Shown: piece after piece, positions 49,128 through 53,045 of the stretch
Position numbering within the stretch: position 1 is the stretch's first letter
Layout: each line of letters begins with the position of its first letter
The notes under the pieces: generated by a model
The model's input: only the letters and a program-made list of their open reading frames with translations
Database searches by the model: none
Told to the model about the DNA's origin: nothing
Position numbers and translations under genes: made by a program
Assembly (NCBI GenBank): GCA_028752905.1
Contig: JAQNBH010000002.1
Location: 29,680,762 to 29,744,761 of the forward strand
Direction of reading: 5' to 3'
From: Cladorhizidae sp. MBARI D1340-BT2
Taxonomy: Eukaryota; Porifera; Demospongiae; Poecilosclerida; Cladorhizidae
Length of the DNA: 64,000 nucleotides

Positions 49128-51759
49128 GGGGGGTTATGAGTGCATGGTGTGTGTGCAGTGTGTTCATGTGATGTAGTATGTATGTATGCGTACGTATTTT
49201 CTGTGTTTTGTAGCAGTGGATGACTAAACGAGTCGTACATGTAACAAAGTCCAATAAAAGAGCTTTGTTGTTGTTGGACACTATACATATCAGCACATGC
49301 CATGGCCTGTTGCTATGGTTGACTATAGCCATGTAGGGTCAGCCACAGCCTCCTCAAAGTCTTAACTCTTACACTGCGTTTGTCACCGCGTTTGTGACAC
49401 AACAATCCACCCCACGGGTGCGTGTGTCACAGCATCCGTGACAAGCAATTTACCGCTGGCAGTGCGTGTGTCACAGCATCTGTGACATGATATTTCTTGT
49501 TGCATAGCTCCGTGGATTGTCTGTTTTGTACTTACTAGGTAAGGTTGATGGGTTTATAATCAAACTTGGGAATGCATCACCATCTCCATGAATAACATAA
49601 AAAATTTAAAAAACAGGCGTTTTATTTCGTGGTTCATTGCCAGATGCAAATAAGAAACATGGTGTGTATTTTTATCCAAAACAAACACAAATATGGATCT
49701 GCAGGCAGTATTGGAGGCTCTTTCTGATATTGAGAATGACTTTGAAAGTGACAGTGAACTGGATGATGTGGAAGAAATGAACTAGATGATATTGGAAGAA
49801 GATGAACTAGATGATGTGGAGCCCCTGAAGAAATGGAAGATGCTAATGGCAGCAGTAGTGTAGATGAGACTGATGGGGAAATGGATGTGGAAACTGGCCA
49901 TACGAGTGGAAATTCTTCAAGTGGGCTTGTCAGGTGCAAAGAAGTTGACAACATTATGAGCCCCACCGAGCGTAGAAACTCCTGGTTCAAATTTGCCAGA
50001 TGATGATGTTGAGCCCAAGGATATTTATTTTGCAGGCGAGGTTTTTGACCTAGTAGTGCGTGAAACAAATATTAATACACAAATTCTGATCGTAAACAGG
50101 CCACTTACGGTTAGCTCAGGCTCAGTGTACTACTGTCAGACTTGCTCTGGCCACCCACCTCTACATCCAGAAGAGTTCTTCAAAGAGTACCACACAGCCA
50201 AGATCCTGAAGAAACCAAGAGCAACACAGTGAACTCATGACTATATTGTTATTCAATGACTATATTGTTATTCAATTATCTTCTTATAAAACATTGTACT
50301 TGATCTAGCAAGGTATTCAAATGGATTTTTGCTGCTGACAATCTTGTTCTAGCTAGATAGCTATATATCCAGGTAAGTTTTAGTACACAATGTAACAAAA
50401 ATAGCTCCCACCAACCTAAATTGCCAATCCTATAGCTACCACACGGCATACAGACAAATCTAGCATACTTTGCATAGTCTAAGCAGCCGACTAACATACA
50501 AAAATAGCGTAGAAGCTACCATGACTAGTTTCTAAACAAAGGTATAACAATAGCGTCAATACGTTGGGTTTTTTTTAACTGGCTATCGAATACTTACAGT
50601 TTGCTGAGATAACCAATGTTCCCTGGACCTGTCTCTGTTGTTTGGTCAATTTTGGAGTAGTAAATATGCCGTAGGAGCAACTAACAACAGACCGTTTCTT
50701 CCCCATGCGATCGCACAAGGTTTAAAAAAACAATGCCGCACCCAGACGATCACTTCCGGTTTGAGTATAACGCATGTACGATTATTGTGATGTTTTCAAT
50801 TGACGCCGTGTAAGTGTTAATAACATTTGCACAGGAGAACTCCACCAAACAAACAGCAGATGTTTTGGTAGAGGATCAGCTACAGCCTCCCATGATTTGA
50901 GTGAACACTCTACAAACCAAACAGCAGAACTGAGCATGAGTCATTTGTTATAGTCTGCTTCTAATACTAATATAATTTTAAACCTCAGCATGTGAGCTAG
51001 CTGGATTGAATCCATTCAACCACATTAGCCACAGCTTCTGACTGCATCATGTGAAACATTGCAACACTCGACCATGTACGCAACTTACAGTAGGTGGTAT
51101 TCTAGGGCTTGGGCTAGGGGTTTCTAGGGCTAGGGCTAGGGCTAGGGGTATTCTAGGGCTTGGGCTAGGGGTTATTCTAGGGCTTGGGCTAGGGATATTC
51201 TAGGGCTTGGGCTAGGGGTATTCTAGGGCTAGGGCTAGGGCTAGGGGTATTCTAGGGCTTGGGCTAGGGATATTCTAGGGCTTGGGCTAGGGGTATTCTA
51301 GGGCTAGGGCTAGGGCTAGGGGTATTCTAGGGCTTGGGCTAGGGATATTCTAGGGCTTGGGCTAGGGGTATTCTAGGGCTTTGGCTAGGGGTATTCTAGG
51401 GCTAGGGCTAGTGGTATTCTAGGGCTTGGGCTAGGGCTTGGGCTAGGGGTATTCTAGAGCTAGGGCTAGAAACATGTTAGTCCAAAATAATGAATCCTGC
51501 AATGTCCAAGGGAAGGCTGGAGCTACATATGATGCAGACCCACTGAAGGCCAGGCAGCACCTTATTATACTAGCACTCACATGCCAACCAGCATGTGCAG
51601 CATGTATACAGCATGCATCATGTGACATACTGCTGAGCACTTTACACTTCAGTGAGTTTAGGGCATTAGAGAAAATGGGCGTTACTCACCTGAGAATAGG
51701 GCGGAGTCAGCTCTCAAGAAGCCTCTGCCATGCTCAGCGTAGAAGCCATCCACTACCAC
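6140..51759 (-). CDS. CFAP99: CFAP99-like ciliary protein gene (17 exons plus one doubtful, amino end missing)
   Basis: Eighteen exon candidates on the minus strand join into one frame of about 590 codons. Read in order they give VVVDGFYAEHGRGF, FRLEELGVAELKRF, LQGWIQDEWCKLYEHKF, PLKPFCLTAPRARR, VPPSTYQRP, TTAAILRGGARIQKEEE, SGRRDDGEFLKWQ, LSYEEAIIAKKRY, GLLSEMSIAELRERL and a Ser/Pro-rich tail. This order matches my recollection of the CFAP99 family: a helical front half, a Pro-rich middle and a long coiled-coil back half. The family is linked to cilia and flagella. Introns are GT-AG, from about 65 bp to 17.6 kb, and carry nearly all the repeats of the window. The exon with VVVDGFY starts in phase 0 without a methionine, so at least one earlier exon is missing. 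The gene looks intact: no stop or shift was met inside the chosen exons. The identity rests on recalled family motifs, not on an alignment. Confidence 0.75.
6448..7337. other. intron, no feature recognised
   Basis: Between the last two exons. There is a short AATAAT run near 7220-7240, but no array or transposon end was identified. Confidence 0.5.
7338..7432 (-). CDS. CFAP99: CFAP99-like coiled-coil exon
   Basis: Acceptor atgaaacag, donor GAAGAG then gttctt. It reads NDEEKAMEFQQNLKAQK and DKLESKRR, a charged helix. One base in front completes an Arg codon and one base remains at the end; both match the neighbouring exons. Confidence 0.75.
7497..7570 (-). CDS. CFAP99: CFAP99-like exon
   Basis: Acceptor ggtgaag, donor AAAAG then gtaggc, 74 nt. 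It reads EECLSSTRDALSKHRDDQLI and then QSAK. The alternative AG four bases downstream would give an immediate stop, which decides the acceptor. Confidence 0.72.
7635..7718 (-). CDS. CFAP99: CFAP99-like exon LRERL
   Basis: Acceptor cactccgcag, donor AAACAG then gtaata, exactly 28 codons. It reads LRERLSLRTVAAEQKKKEKR. Joined to the previous exon it restores MSIAELRERL, a typical CFAP99 string. Confidence 0.82.
7861..9735. repeat. 36/27-bp minisatellite, about 55 units
   Basis: The full unit is 36 bp (catcttagccaagacatcgg plus aggccaccatatgcac); a short form of 27 bp lacks the last nine bases. From about 8690 onward long and short units follow a repeating order, so blocks of several units have themselves been duplicated. 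Because both lengths are multiples of three, frames stay open on both strands for up to 636 codons; the reading is His/Asp/Gly-rich one way and Met/Val/Ala-rich the other. It lies inside a CFAP99-like intron and is not judged to be coding. Confidence 0.95.
9842..10380. repeat. A+T-rich 22-bp minisatellite
   Basis: About 23 degenerate copies of ttataagaagaggaaatttc with one-base and partial-unit changes. Confidence 0.92.
10570..11230. repeat. 46-bp array flanked by copies of a dispersed repeat
   Basis: Six to seven copies of ggctagctactcttgtctcc plus ataactctgctagctgcttcttggat fill 10690-11045. Related sequences of the form aaggctNgagcatctagctgaaacat...aagttgatNatNgag lie on both sides (10605-10670 and 11147-11215), and recur at 43978-44045 and 58331-58385. 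Confidence 0.75.
11231..11812. other. intron, no feature recognised
   Basis: No further exon or transposon signature is visible between the dispersed repeat copy and the next exon. Confidence 0.45.
11813..11953 (-). CDS. CFAP99: CFAP99-like exon with MSIAE motif
   Basis: Acceptor ttaatttttcag, donor GCTGAG then gtgagg, 47 codons in phase 0. It reads ELGRMCQRTNLIGKIRAME, then VPIIRTNFVDLTATSDQG and LLSEMSIAE. This is the best conserved-looking part of the carboxy-terminal half. Confidence 0.85.
12286..12338 (-). CDS. CFAP99: CFAP99-like short exon
   Basis: Acceptor atatttag, donor GAGGAG then gtaaga, 53 nt. The first two bases complete a Val codon with the last base of the upstream exon, then it reads QQVAKEKQQLMEKLLEE. 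Confidence 0.8.
12440..12760. repeat. aagtaattaagt low-complexity array
   Basis: Irregular repeats of aagtaattaagt and aagtaagtaag lie immediately beside the downstream intron end of the next exon. Confidence 0.85.
12820..13051 (-). CDS. CFAP99: CFAP99-like longest internal exon, coiled coil
   Basis: Acceptor ttatccttacag, donor AAGATGG then gtcagt, 232 nt. It reads ECQLSYEEAIIAKKRYVEDN, RQLARKFRDESEQLMD and later HLTREKLTSMKRKM: a continuous charged helix. Both phases match the neighbours. Confidence 0.85.
13395..13745. repeat. about 37-bp minisatellite (gtggagccattctgcagctg)
   Basis: Eight to nine copies with the core gtggagccattctgcagctg and gtatgtctgcc. Copies toward 13745 are more diverged. 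Cys/Ser-rich open frames across it are by-products. Confidence 0.9.
14236..15228. repeat. 45-bp minisatellite, about 22 copies
   Basis: The unit is gccttgagtctggctcatct plus ggaagcattcaacacctgtgccaca. Unit length is constant at 45 bp, with sparse substitutions (aacacc/aagacc, ccaca/ccata, ctggctc/gtggctc). A length that is a multiple of three keeps long frames open on both strands; these are not treated as genes. Confidence 0.97.
15402..15431 (-). CDS. CFAP99: CFAP99-like 30-nt microexon
   Basis: Acceptor gtaactctag, donor AAAGAG then gtgagg. The ten codons read LQALLQHPKE in phase 0, fitting between ERKHL upstream and ECQLSYEEA downstream. Confidence 0.72.
15657..15952. mobile_element. small inverted-repeat element (MITE-like)
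   Basis: Arms of 35 bp at 15657-15691 and 15918-15952 (gtaactgaNtgattNaattgc...) are inverted copies with a few mismatches around a 226-bp centre. No coding capacity or clear target duplication was seen. Confidence 0.55.
16108..16222 (-). CDS. CFAP99: CFAP99-like exon with SGRRDDGEF motif
   Basis: Acceptor tcttgtgctcag, donor CACTTG then gtacgt, 115 nt. One base completes an Arg codon, then FAMLESGRRDDGEFLKWQEE, MKQRDMAEALTTLERKHL. The upstream intron is 17.6 kb. Confidence 0.87.
16455..16780. repeat. 18-bp minisatellite (ttgtttctatacagttgc)
   Basis: About 17 copies of ttgtttctatacagttgc with variants (tatatagttg, tccagtt). Confidence 0.93.
16835..17260. repeat. 27-bp minisatellite (tccttcagcattatggcagg)
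   Basis: About 15 copies of tccttcagcattatggcagg plus ggaggac, decaying toward 17260. It ends about 20 bp before the left LTR of the retrotransposon. Confidence 0.95.
17282..17585 (+). repeat. left LTR
   Basis: It begins tgttgggaagccaagccac and ends agctaacg; the other LTR ends in aaca, so the last base here is probably mutated. It contains a (GT)n tract at about 17367-17391. Confidence 0.9.
17587..17597 (+). promoter_or_regulatory. putative primer-binding site
   Basis: tggtggcagcc follows the left LTR after one base and begins with TGG, as expected for pairing with the 3' CCA of a tRNA. The tRNA was not identified. Confidence 0.6.
17780..19030 (+). pseudogene. gag remnant with zinc knuckle
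   Basis: Fragments in shifting frames resemble a retrotransposon capsid. One piece (about 18675-18835) reads LTDKFLDMLKPDISTWVRSV and EAVNFAEQYTMEEELR, like the SCAN-related capsid domain of gypsy elements. The zinc knuckle C-x2-C-x4-H-x4-C lies at 18982-19023, but a TAG at 19000-19002 interrupts it. Several other stops are present. Confidence 0.75.
19095..19504 (+). pseudogene. retropepsin-like protease domain
   Basis: The aspartic protease motif DTGAQIAVLH (Asp codon 19121-19123) is followed by ADALLGTDL, the second conserved block. The frame is open to 19504. Confidence 0.8.
19600..20740 (+). pseudogene. integrase domain, placed before reverse transcriptase
   Basis: The HHCC zinc-binding part starts near 19680 (LPHHIIKMTH, LGGHLGS) and continues after a frameshift near 19812 with CLSCKICQRS. 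The catalytic core follows: an Asp in ADVIGPLP, an LTDN block whose next codon is a stop (about 20121), a shortened middle, and ERFNGTLK near 20224. The order relative to the downstream reverse transcriptase is clear on one strand without rearrangement signs. Confidence 0.82.
20960..21740 (+). pseudogene. reverse transcriptase domain with altered active site
   Basis: Typical gypsy reverse transcriptase blocks: VPKKDGSIRICIEFRRVNAL, then KLDMTSGYFQVQV and EEDQAKTAF. A stop interrupts at about 21320. The active-site box reads AYLDAIVV (Y at 21411), so the second Asp of YxDD is Ala. KKCHIGMARCKFLGHVI follows as expected. Confidence 0.88.
21740..22110 (+). pseudogene. RNase H domain remnant
   Basis: VQTDASQEENGSEHLCAFYS and KECLAIVKAIKHFQIYLIG match the RNase H part of gypsy polyproteins, split over two frames. 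A polypurine tract (gggagaagggcggag, 22161-22175) precedes the right LTR. Confidence 0.78.
22176..22457 (+). repeat. right LTR
   Basis: It begins tgttgggaagcctggcca and ends gctaaca. It is shorter than the left copy because of a shorter GT tract (22256-22272) and loss of about 17 bp near the end. Confidence 0.9.
23096..23838. mobile_element. 743-bp TTAA mini-element (piggyBac-type MITE)
   Basis: Each end is TTAA followed inward by GGYGGGACTAATCCATT: left at 23096-23116, right at 23818-23838 in inverted orientation. TTAA target duplication is the piggyBac hallmark. No transposase frame is present. The uninterrupted counterpart of its target is visible at 24133-24170. Confidence 0.85.
23945..24060. 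repeat. 22-bp tandem repeat, five copies
   Basis: aattaggccagcatgggtgctg is repeated five times with no visible mismatch in the inner copies, suggesting recent expansion. Confidence 0.95.
24590..24755. repeat. about 30-bp repeat (ccagcaacagcatctgtctg)
   Basis: Five to six copies of ccagcaacagcatctgtctg plus gaactcctt, alternating with a variant reading attctgtatagcactcctt. Confidence 0.88.
24800..25010 (+). repeat. dispersed repeat, copy 1
   Basis: Shares ggtgaaggattcaag, gctgggagNctt and an atatatata tract with 27935-28150. Both copies carry a 3' segment resembling cacatcagaggtgcaggaagg, which is the unit of the array at 28.1-28.6 kb. Confidence 0.7.
25065..25752 (-). mobile_element. Tigger/pogo-type short element with transposase fragment
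   Basis: Terminal inverted repeats CTGTAAACCCAGAAAAGTT (25065-, and inverted to 25752) are bounded by TA on both sides (25063-25064, 25753-25754). Inside, on the minus strand (25540 down to about 25175), lies a DDE_1 piece reading SSVAQFVYQKATEQQLQPTN, ALAIFDVFAAHRCSSVL and ASCTGELQPLDLCVNEDL, the second and third catalytic blocks. The front part of the transposase is absent. Confidence 0.87.
26063..27471 (-). mobile_element. Tigger-like element, deleted and frameshifted
   Basis: Inverted ends CAGTGGTCCCTCC are bounded by TA (26061-26062, 27472-27473). Subterminal copies of ggtcttacttgggagg occur at both ends. The minus strand carries the carboxy-terminal part of a Tigger transposase in three shifted frames: WEQWLKCTNNKMPGR (about 27070-27120), then LKLVFLPAKPPP, then MDAGIIQAMKLVYQRQMIRY (26970 downward) and a tail with ESESDDEEDGPMP. 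The helix-turn-helix and first catalytic Asp are missing. It is a typical internally deleted derivative. Confidence 0.9.
27724..27760. repeat. perfect 37-bp palindrome
   Basis: ACACTAAATGATTGTTCA (27724-27741), one C, then its exact reverse complement (27743-27760). It is single-copy in this window. Confidence 0.95.
27935..28575 (+). repeat. dispersed repeat copy 2 grading into a 57-bp array
   Basis: 27935-28110 matches the repeat at 24800-25010. From 28110 its 3' end is tandemly repeated seven to eight times: (ta)n, ctagcagaggtgcccacatc, agaggtgcaggaaggaac. Length differs among units through the TA tract. Confidence 0.85.
28577..29983 (-). mobile_element. 1.4-kb TIR transposon inserted in the 57-bp array
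   Basis: Inverted ends of 32 bp (GTGAYAGGATCTGCGNAAAC followed by GTGCCTTATGAC) at 28577-28608 and 29952-29983 differ at two positions. Array units resume directly at 29984. The family could not be named; target duplication is masked by flanking ATAT. Confidence 0.85.
29280..29680 (-). pseudogene. end of an intron-containing transposon gene
   Basis: Minus-strand reading LIMSTEQANEIALTINRVMK is followed, after a one-base shift, by LEVIADYFTLPTLDDELDEE and NFDELECC. A GT donor (A then gtaagaag) and an acceptor (acatacattag) join it to SLEEDWGCHMEDEGHHTEDC and an acidic end with a stop. The family was not recognised. The frameshift and lack of upstream coding suggest a deleted copy. Confidence 0.5.
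29984..30180. repeat. continuation of the 57-bp array
   Basis: Two or three units with the same ctagcagaNgtgcccacatc core continue after the inserted element. They are separated by about 90 bp of unrelated sequence. Confidence 0.8.
30402..30601 (+). other. acidic orphan reading frame, possible transposase start
   Basis: A plus-strand ATG opens MVLPFDHGRALELMFDDDFT followed by LSDRDS; after a shift the frame continues DEEDTGMQVYAVHPEDMADL and DEVEDSDPGN, ending at a good donor (TTTCACG then gtaagta). Acidic starts of this kind are common in piggyBac-like and other DDE transposases. It could also be an exon of an unknown host gene. Confidence 0.3.
30715..30935. repeat. 29/20-bp array (ctattatgattttggatagc)
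   Basis: Nine copies of atgattttggatagctag with or without an extra ctctagcta block. Confidence 0.92.
31435..31574. repeat. 33-bp array, left part
   Basis: Units of caacttaactctcagtgtgc plus tataatacatcat. The array is broken at 31575 by a TTAA element and resumes at 33085. Confidence 0.9.
31575..33084. mobile_element. TTAA element inside a tandem array
   Basis: TTAACCCTTAGACCGC at the left end (31575) faces TTAACTCTTAGACCGC inverted at the right end (to 33084). Removing it and one TTAA rejoins caacttaacccttagtgtgt, the flanking array unit. It carries a minus-strand acidic frame (DSDEDFDGYDEEGYSGSDDD, about 32520-32600), like piggyBac amino ends, and two direct copies of a 160-bp segment at about 32640-32800 and 32825-32990. 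No catalytic domain remains. Confidence 0.85.
31860..32340. repeat. direct duplications within the TTAA element
   Basis: A roughly 110-bp segment (ttctgccaactagctag...) is present twice at about 31851-31965 and 31965-32085, and a 66-bp segment (atcatagtttagctcatgaac) twice at about 32208-32330. Confidence 0.8.
33085..33735. repeat. 33-bp array, right part
   Basis: About 19 units of the same array, with a longer-range order of alternating ctataatacatcatcaactc and aataaataatccaactt forms that indicates block duplication. Confidence 0.92.
33791..33879 (-). CDS. CFAP99: CFAP99-like exon with TTAAILR motif
   Basis: Acceptor gatattcactag, donor AAAAAG then gttaac, 89 nt. It reads TESIPVKMTTAAILRGGARI and QKEEEAIEK; the last two bases plus the next exon's first base make Arg, giving EKR-FAMLESGRRDD. 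The run TTAAILR followed by SGRRDD is the strongest family signature here. Confidence 0.85.
34405..34665. repeat. 44-bp array (ctcacctagagctaggttga)
   Basis: Six copies of ctcacctagagctaggttga plus tctcaactaactgcactgcaaatg. On the minus strand each full unit contains ctctag followed by gtgagc, resembling a splice donor, but no exon is attached. Confidence 0.92.
35043..35080 (-). CDS. CFAP99: possible short CFAP99-like exon
   Basis: Acceptor cctcattatcag, donor GAAAG then gtaggt, 38 nt, reading MIINKILSEREE. It starts in the phase left by the upstream exon but ends in phase 2, whereas the next exon is best read in phase 0. Either another small exon follows, or the next exon uses an acceptor further in (ggagag before TATACC), or this piece is not an exon. 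Confidence 0.35.
35685..38376 (-). pseudogene. hAT-type transposon remnant (ZMYM/TTF-hAT-like)
   Basis: Three disabled frames on the minus strand: 37506-36856 begins the body (SGFQNWKKSLEKFRGHEVSH, HREAKLKW, PVWFSVIADGATDVINSQQL), 36375-36091 the middle, and 36233-35685 the end with the hAT dimerisation block (LRLHLTIPVTAERTFSAPKR). The body resembles DUF4371/TTF-type transposase relatives. The upstream end at 38376 reads CAGTGGCGGAGAAAAC on the minus strand, a typical hAT terminus, with nearby inverted G/C runs. The other terminus was not located. It sits in a CFAP99-like intron in the sense direction. Confidence 0.85.
38405..39125. repeat. ccctagctata / cctggcc complex array
   Basis: Degenerate units of cctagccctagctatacccc and tggccctaaacctagcc, with a roughly 200-bp block duplicated (compare 38590-38700 with 38780-38880). 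The CCCTA-rich texture resembles degenerate telomere-like repeats but lacks exact CCCTAA runs. Confidence 0.85.
39300..39570. repeat. tacctgtattgtacattactaa array
   Basis: Four to five exact 21-22-bp copies follow a looser region of attattaatagataaaatac copies. Confidence 0.88.
40173..40326 (+). other. orphan exon candidate on the plus strand
   Basis: Between acceptor cttataattatag and donor GCCAAA then gtaggt lies a 51-codon open frame: DEDHGKISLPSLPAVINFPK, then DSRHTRSVSWVKIGWRQRL and ITKKLAK. Composition looks protein-coding rather than repeat-like. No family was recognised. It is opposite to the host gene, inside the intron downstream of the VPPSTYQRP exon; it may belong to a nested gene or an old transposon. 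Confidence 0.35.
40489..40569 (-). CDS. CFAP99: CFAP99-like exon whose start seeds a tandem array
   Basis: Acceptor ttattgcctgttag, donor TCAGAG then gtgagt, exactly 27 codons. It reads VPPSTYQRPNAEKRL, then SKECMQNRRKSE, in phase 0 with the upstream exon ending VEMEE. The first 16 coding bases and the preceding 35 intron bases are the unit of the adjacent 54-bp array. Confidence 0.8.
40530..41500. repeat. 54-bp array containing a splice acceptor in each unit
   Basis: Eighteen copies, counting the true exon boundary. On the minus strand each reads ctgaggtcctaaagagtgcc, attattgcctgttag, then GTTCCACCAAGTACAT. The AG of the acceptor is kept in most units and lost in two (ttcg at about 41045 and 41099). 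One unit is short (about 40885) and the last, at 41470-41492, is incomplete. Confidence 0.95.
41564..42925. repeat. ATT/TAC trinucleotide microsatellite, 1.3 kb
   Basis: Nearly uninterrupted att/tac/taa triplets. The beginning contains a direct duplication of about 194 bp: aagctttctNgtcttttatt occurs at 41564 and 41758, each followed by the same interrupted pattern. Confidence 0.95.
43153..43217 (-). CDS. CFAP99: CFAP99-like exon with PLKPFCLTAPR
   Basis: Acceptor gtaactcgcag, donor GAGGAG then gtaaga, 65 nt. Two bases complete a Val codon, then PLKPFCLTAPRARRITVEME and E. The Pro-rich KPF-LT-PR string is a CFAP99 hallmark as I recall it. Confidence 0.82.
43218..44867. other. intron with AT-rich tract and two dispersed repeats
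   Basis: 43601-43712 matches 51874-51975 (attcacatgaNcattggtNagg, ggttagcaagttc). 43978-44045 is a copy of the repeat also seen at 10605, 11147 and 58331. 44095-44400 is A+T-rich with many aattaataat tracts. Confidence 0.65.
44868..44904 (-). repeat. partial copy of the exon end and splice donor at 44928-44964
   Basis: This block reproduces, with five or six changes, the last bases of the TDMVDNIP exon and its donor, 60 bp further downstream. The copied donor reads CTCCAA then gtgaga, still a plausible 5' splice site. Confidence 0.75.
44934..45025 (-). CDS. CFAP99: CFAP99-like exon with STLTDMVDNIP
   Basis: Acceptor tgtggtgcag, donor TCTCCAG then gtgaga, 92 nt. It reads CESEMRALISTLTDMVDNIP and TSKMATRPSP. 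One base at each end joins the neighbours to give R-CESEM and SP-V-PLKPF. Confidence 0.85.
45180..45238 (-). CDS. CFAP99: CFAP99-like exon WCKLYEHKF
   Basis: Acceptor ttccatgtgcag, donor ATGTTGAG then gtgagg, 59 nt, reading WCKLYEHKFVHINILSPML. It continues directly from WIQDE. Confidence 0.83.
45665..45718 (-). CDS. CFAP99: CFAP99-like exon NLQGWIQDE
   Basis: Acceptor aatgtgctgcag, donor GATGAG then gtatta, 18 codons, reading FVCFFYATDNLQGWIQDE in phase 0. Confidence 0.8.
45740..46685. other. intron, mostly unassigned
   Basis: GT-rich microsatellites lie at about 45771-45796 and 45843-45892. No exon or transposon end was recognised in the rest. Confidence 0.5.
46690..47065. repeat. 21/26-bp composite array (ctccaggtggagcaaaagctt)
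   Basis: Alternating ttctccaagtggagcacaag and ttctcttctccaggtggagc modules make a roughly 47-bp dimer present about eight times. It gives open frames in several phases that share the same peptides, a repeat artefact. Confidence 0.93.
47066..48644. other. intron, no clear feature
   Basis: Weak copies of ggtaaagggt occur at about 47860 and 48290. No exon with matching phase was found. Confidence 0.45.
48645..48739 (-). CDS. CFAP99: CFAP99-like exon FRLEELG
   Basis: Acceptor gtgtgtatgcag, donor CACAAG then gtatgc, 95 nt. Two bases complete Val, then LSYLIMFRLEELGVAELKRF and VLTQDIRKMHK. Confidence 0.87.
48970..49012. repeat. short inverted repeat of the ggtaaag motif
   Basis: gatgaccctttaccaat (48970-48986) faces its inverted copy ending at 49012, nine bases apart. 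The same motif occurs singly at 3630-3643 and 16397-16410. Confidence 0.6.
49100..49133. repeat. GT tract followed by a 23-base G run
   Basis: An uninterrupted run of G from 49111 to 49133 follows (gt)n. On assembly grounds its exact length should be taken with caution. Confidence 0.9.
49362..50820 (+). mobile_element. piggyBac element with internal deletion
   Basis: The element is bounded by TTAA (49362-49365, 50817-50820) and imperfect inverted ends (CTCTTACACTGCG and CACTTACACGGCG). It encodes an acidic transposase start (MDLQAVLEALSDIENDFESD, from 49694), then, after stops, LPDDDVEPKDIYF and GEVFDLVVRETN. It jumps straight to the carboxy-terminal Cys-rich tail (VYYCQTCSGHPP, FFKEYHTAK) ending at 50232. 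The central DDD catalytic core is missing, so it could only have moved with help from another copy. Confidence 0.9.
50821..51099. other. intron remainder, no feature
   Basis: Short stretch between the piggyBac end and the next array; nothing recognised. Confidence 0.4.
51100..51475. repeat. tattctagggcttgggctagggg array
   Basis: About 15 units of 23 bp or 29 bp, the longer with extra gctaggg steps. G-rich on the plus strand and similar in texture to the array at 38.4-39.1 kb on the opposite strand. Confidence 0.92.
51690..51759 (-). CDS. CFAP99: CFAP99-like exon VVVDGFY (most upstream found)
   Basis: Acceptor ttgttgttatattag, donor CTCAG then gtgagt, 70 nt, reading VVVDGFYAEHGRGFLRADSA and LFS. 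Phase 0 at the start without an initiator means earlier coding exons exist upstream, beyond 51.8 kb. Confidence 0.85.
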
Positions 51760-51873
51760 CTAATATAACAACAACAACAACAGATGATGTCATGAACTGC
51801 ACCAACATTCGCACTAACATGGCCGCTTAATCTTTCACCTCAACTATCAGATGGGTGGGTGCTTACATCACGA

Positions 51874-51975
51874 ACCTTTCACCATTTATTCTAAATGATG
51901 CACAGACCCATCACTTGCATTCACATGAGCATTGGTAAGGTGGTTAGCAAGTTCCTGCAGCTAATGAGGGCTGGA
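51874..51975. repeat. dispersed repeat bordering the 42-bp array
   Basis: Matches 43601-43712 over about 100 bp. Its end (ctgcagctaatgagggctgg) runs straight into the first unit of the following array. Confidence 0.75.
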
Positions 51976-53045
51976 ACAATCTTGTGCCCCCATAATGATT
52001 AGCTAATGAGGGCTGGAACAATCTTGTGCCCCCATAATGATTAGCTAATGAGGGCTAGAACAATCTTGTGCCCCCATAATGATTCCCCCATAATGATTAG
52101 CTAATGAGGGCTGGAACAATCTTGTGCCCCCATAATGATTAGCTAATGTGGGCTGGAACAATCTTGTGCCCCCATAATGATTAGCTAATGAGGGCTAGGA
52201 ACAATCTTGTGCCCACATAATGATTAGCTAATGAGGGCTAGGGGAACAATTTTGTGCCCCCATAATGATTAGCTAATGAGGGCTGGAACAATCTTATGCC
52301 CACATAATGATTAGCTAATGTGGGCTGGAACAATCTTGTGCCCCCATTAGCTAATGAGGGCTGGAACAATCTTATGCCCACATAATGATTAGCTAATGTG
52401 GGCTGGAACAATCTTGTGCCCCCATAATGATTAGCTAATGAGGGCTAGAACAATCTTGTGCCCCCATAATGATTAGCTAATGAGGGCTAGGGGAACAATC
52501 TTGTGCCCCCATAATGATTATGCTAATGAGGGATGGAACAATCTTGTGCCCCCATAATGATTAGCTAATGAGGGCTAGAACAATCTTGTGCCCCCATAAT
52601 GATTAGCTAATGAGGGAACTGTTGCCCTCATAATGATTAGCTAATGAGGACTATATAGGAACTGTTGCTCTCATAATGATTAGCTAATGAGGGCTATATA
52701 GGAACTGTTGCTCTCATAATGATTAGCTAATGAGGGCTATATAGGAACTGTTGCTCTCATAATGATTAGCTAATGAGGGCTATATAGGAACTGTTGCTCT
52801 CATAATGATTAGCTAATGAGGACTATATAGGAACTGTTGCTCTCATAATGATTAGCTAATGAGGGCTATATAGGAACTGTTGCTCTCATAATGATTAGCT
52901 AATGAGGGCTATATAGGAACTGTTGCTCTCATAATGATTAGCTAATGAGGACTATATAGGAACTGTTGCGCTCATAATGATTAGCTAATGAGGGCTATAT
53001 AGGAACTGTTGCGCTCATAATGATTAGCTAATGAGGGCTATCGAT
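51960..53045. repeat. two-phase 42/43-bp array (tgattagctaatgagggct)
   Basis: Units share tgattagctaatgagggct. Up to about 52615 the rest is ggaacaatcttgtgccccca (42 bp, about 15 copies). From about 52620 it changes to atataggaactgttgctctc (43 bp, about 10 copies). The second family is more uniform. Confidence 0.95.

Noticed and set aside
51960..53045. CRISPR-like regular repeats
   Set aside because: Units are directly head to tail with no unique spacers, and the genome is eukaryotic.
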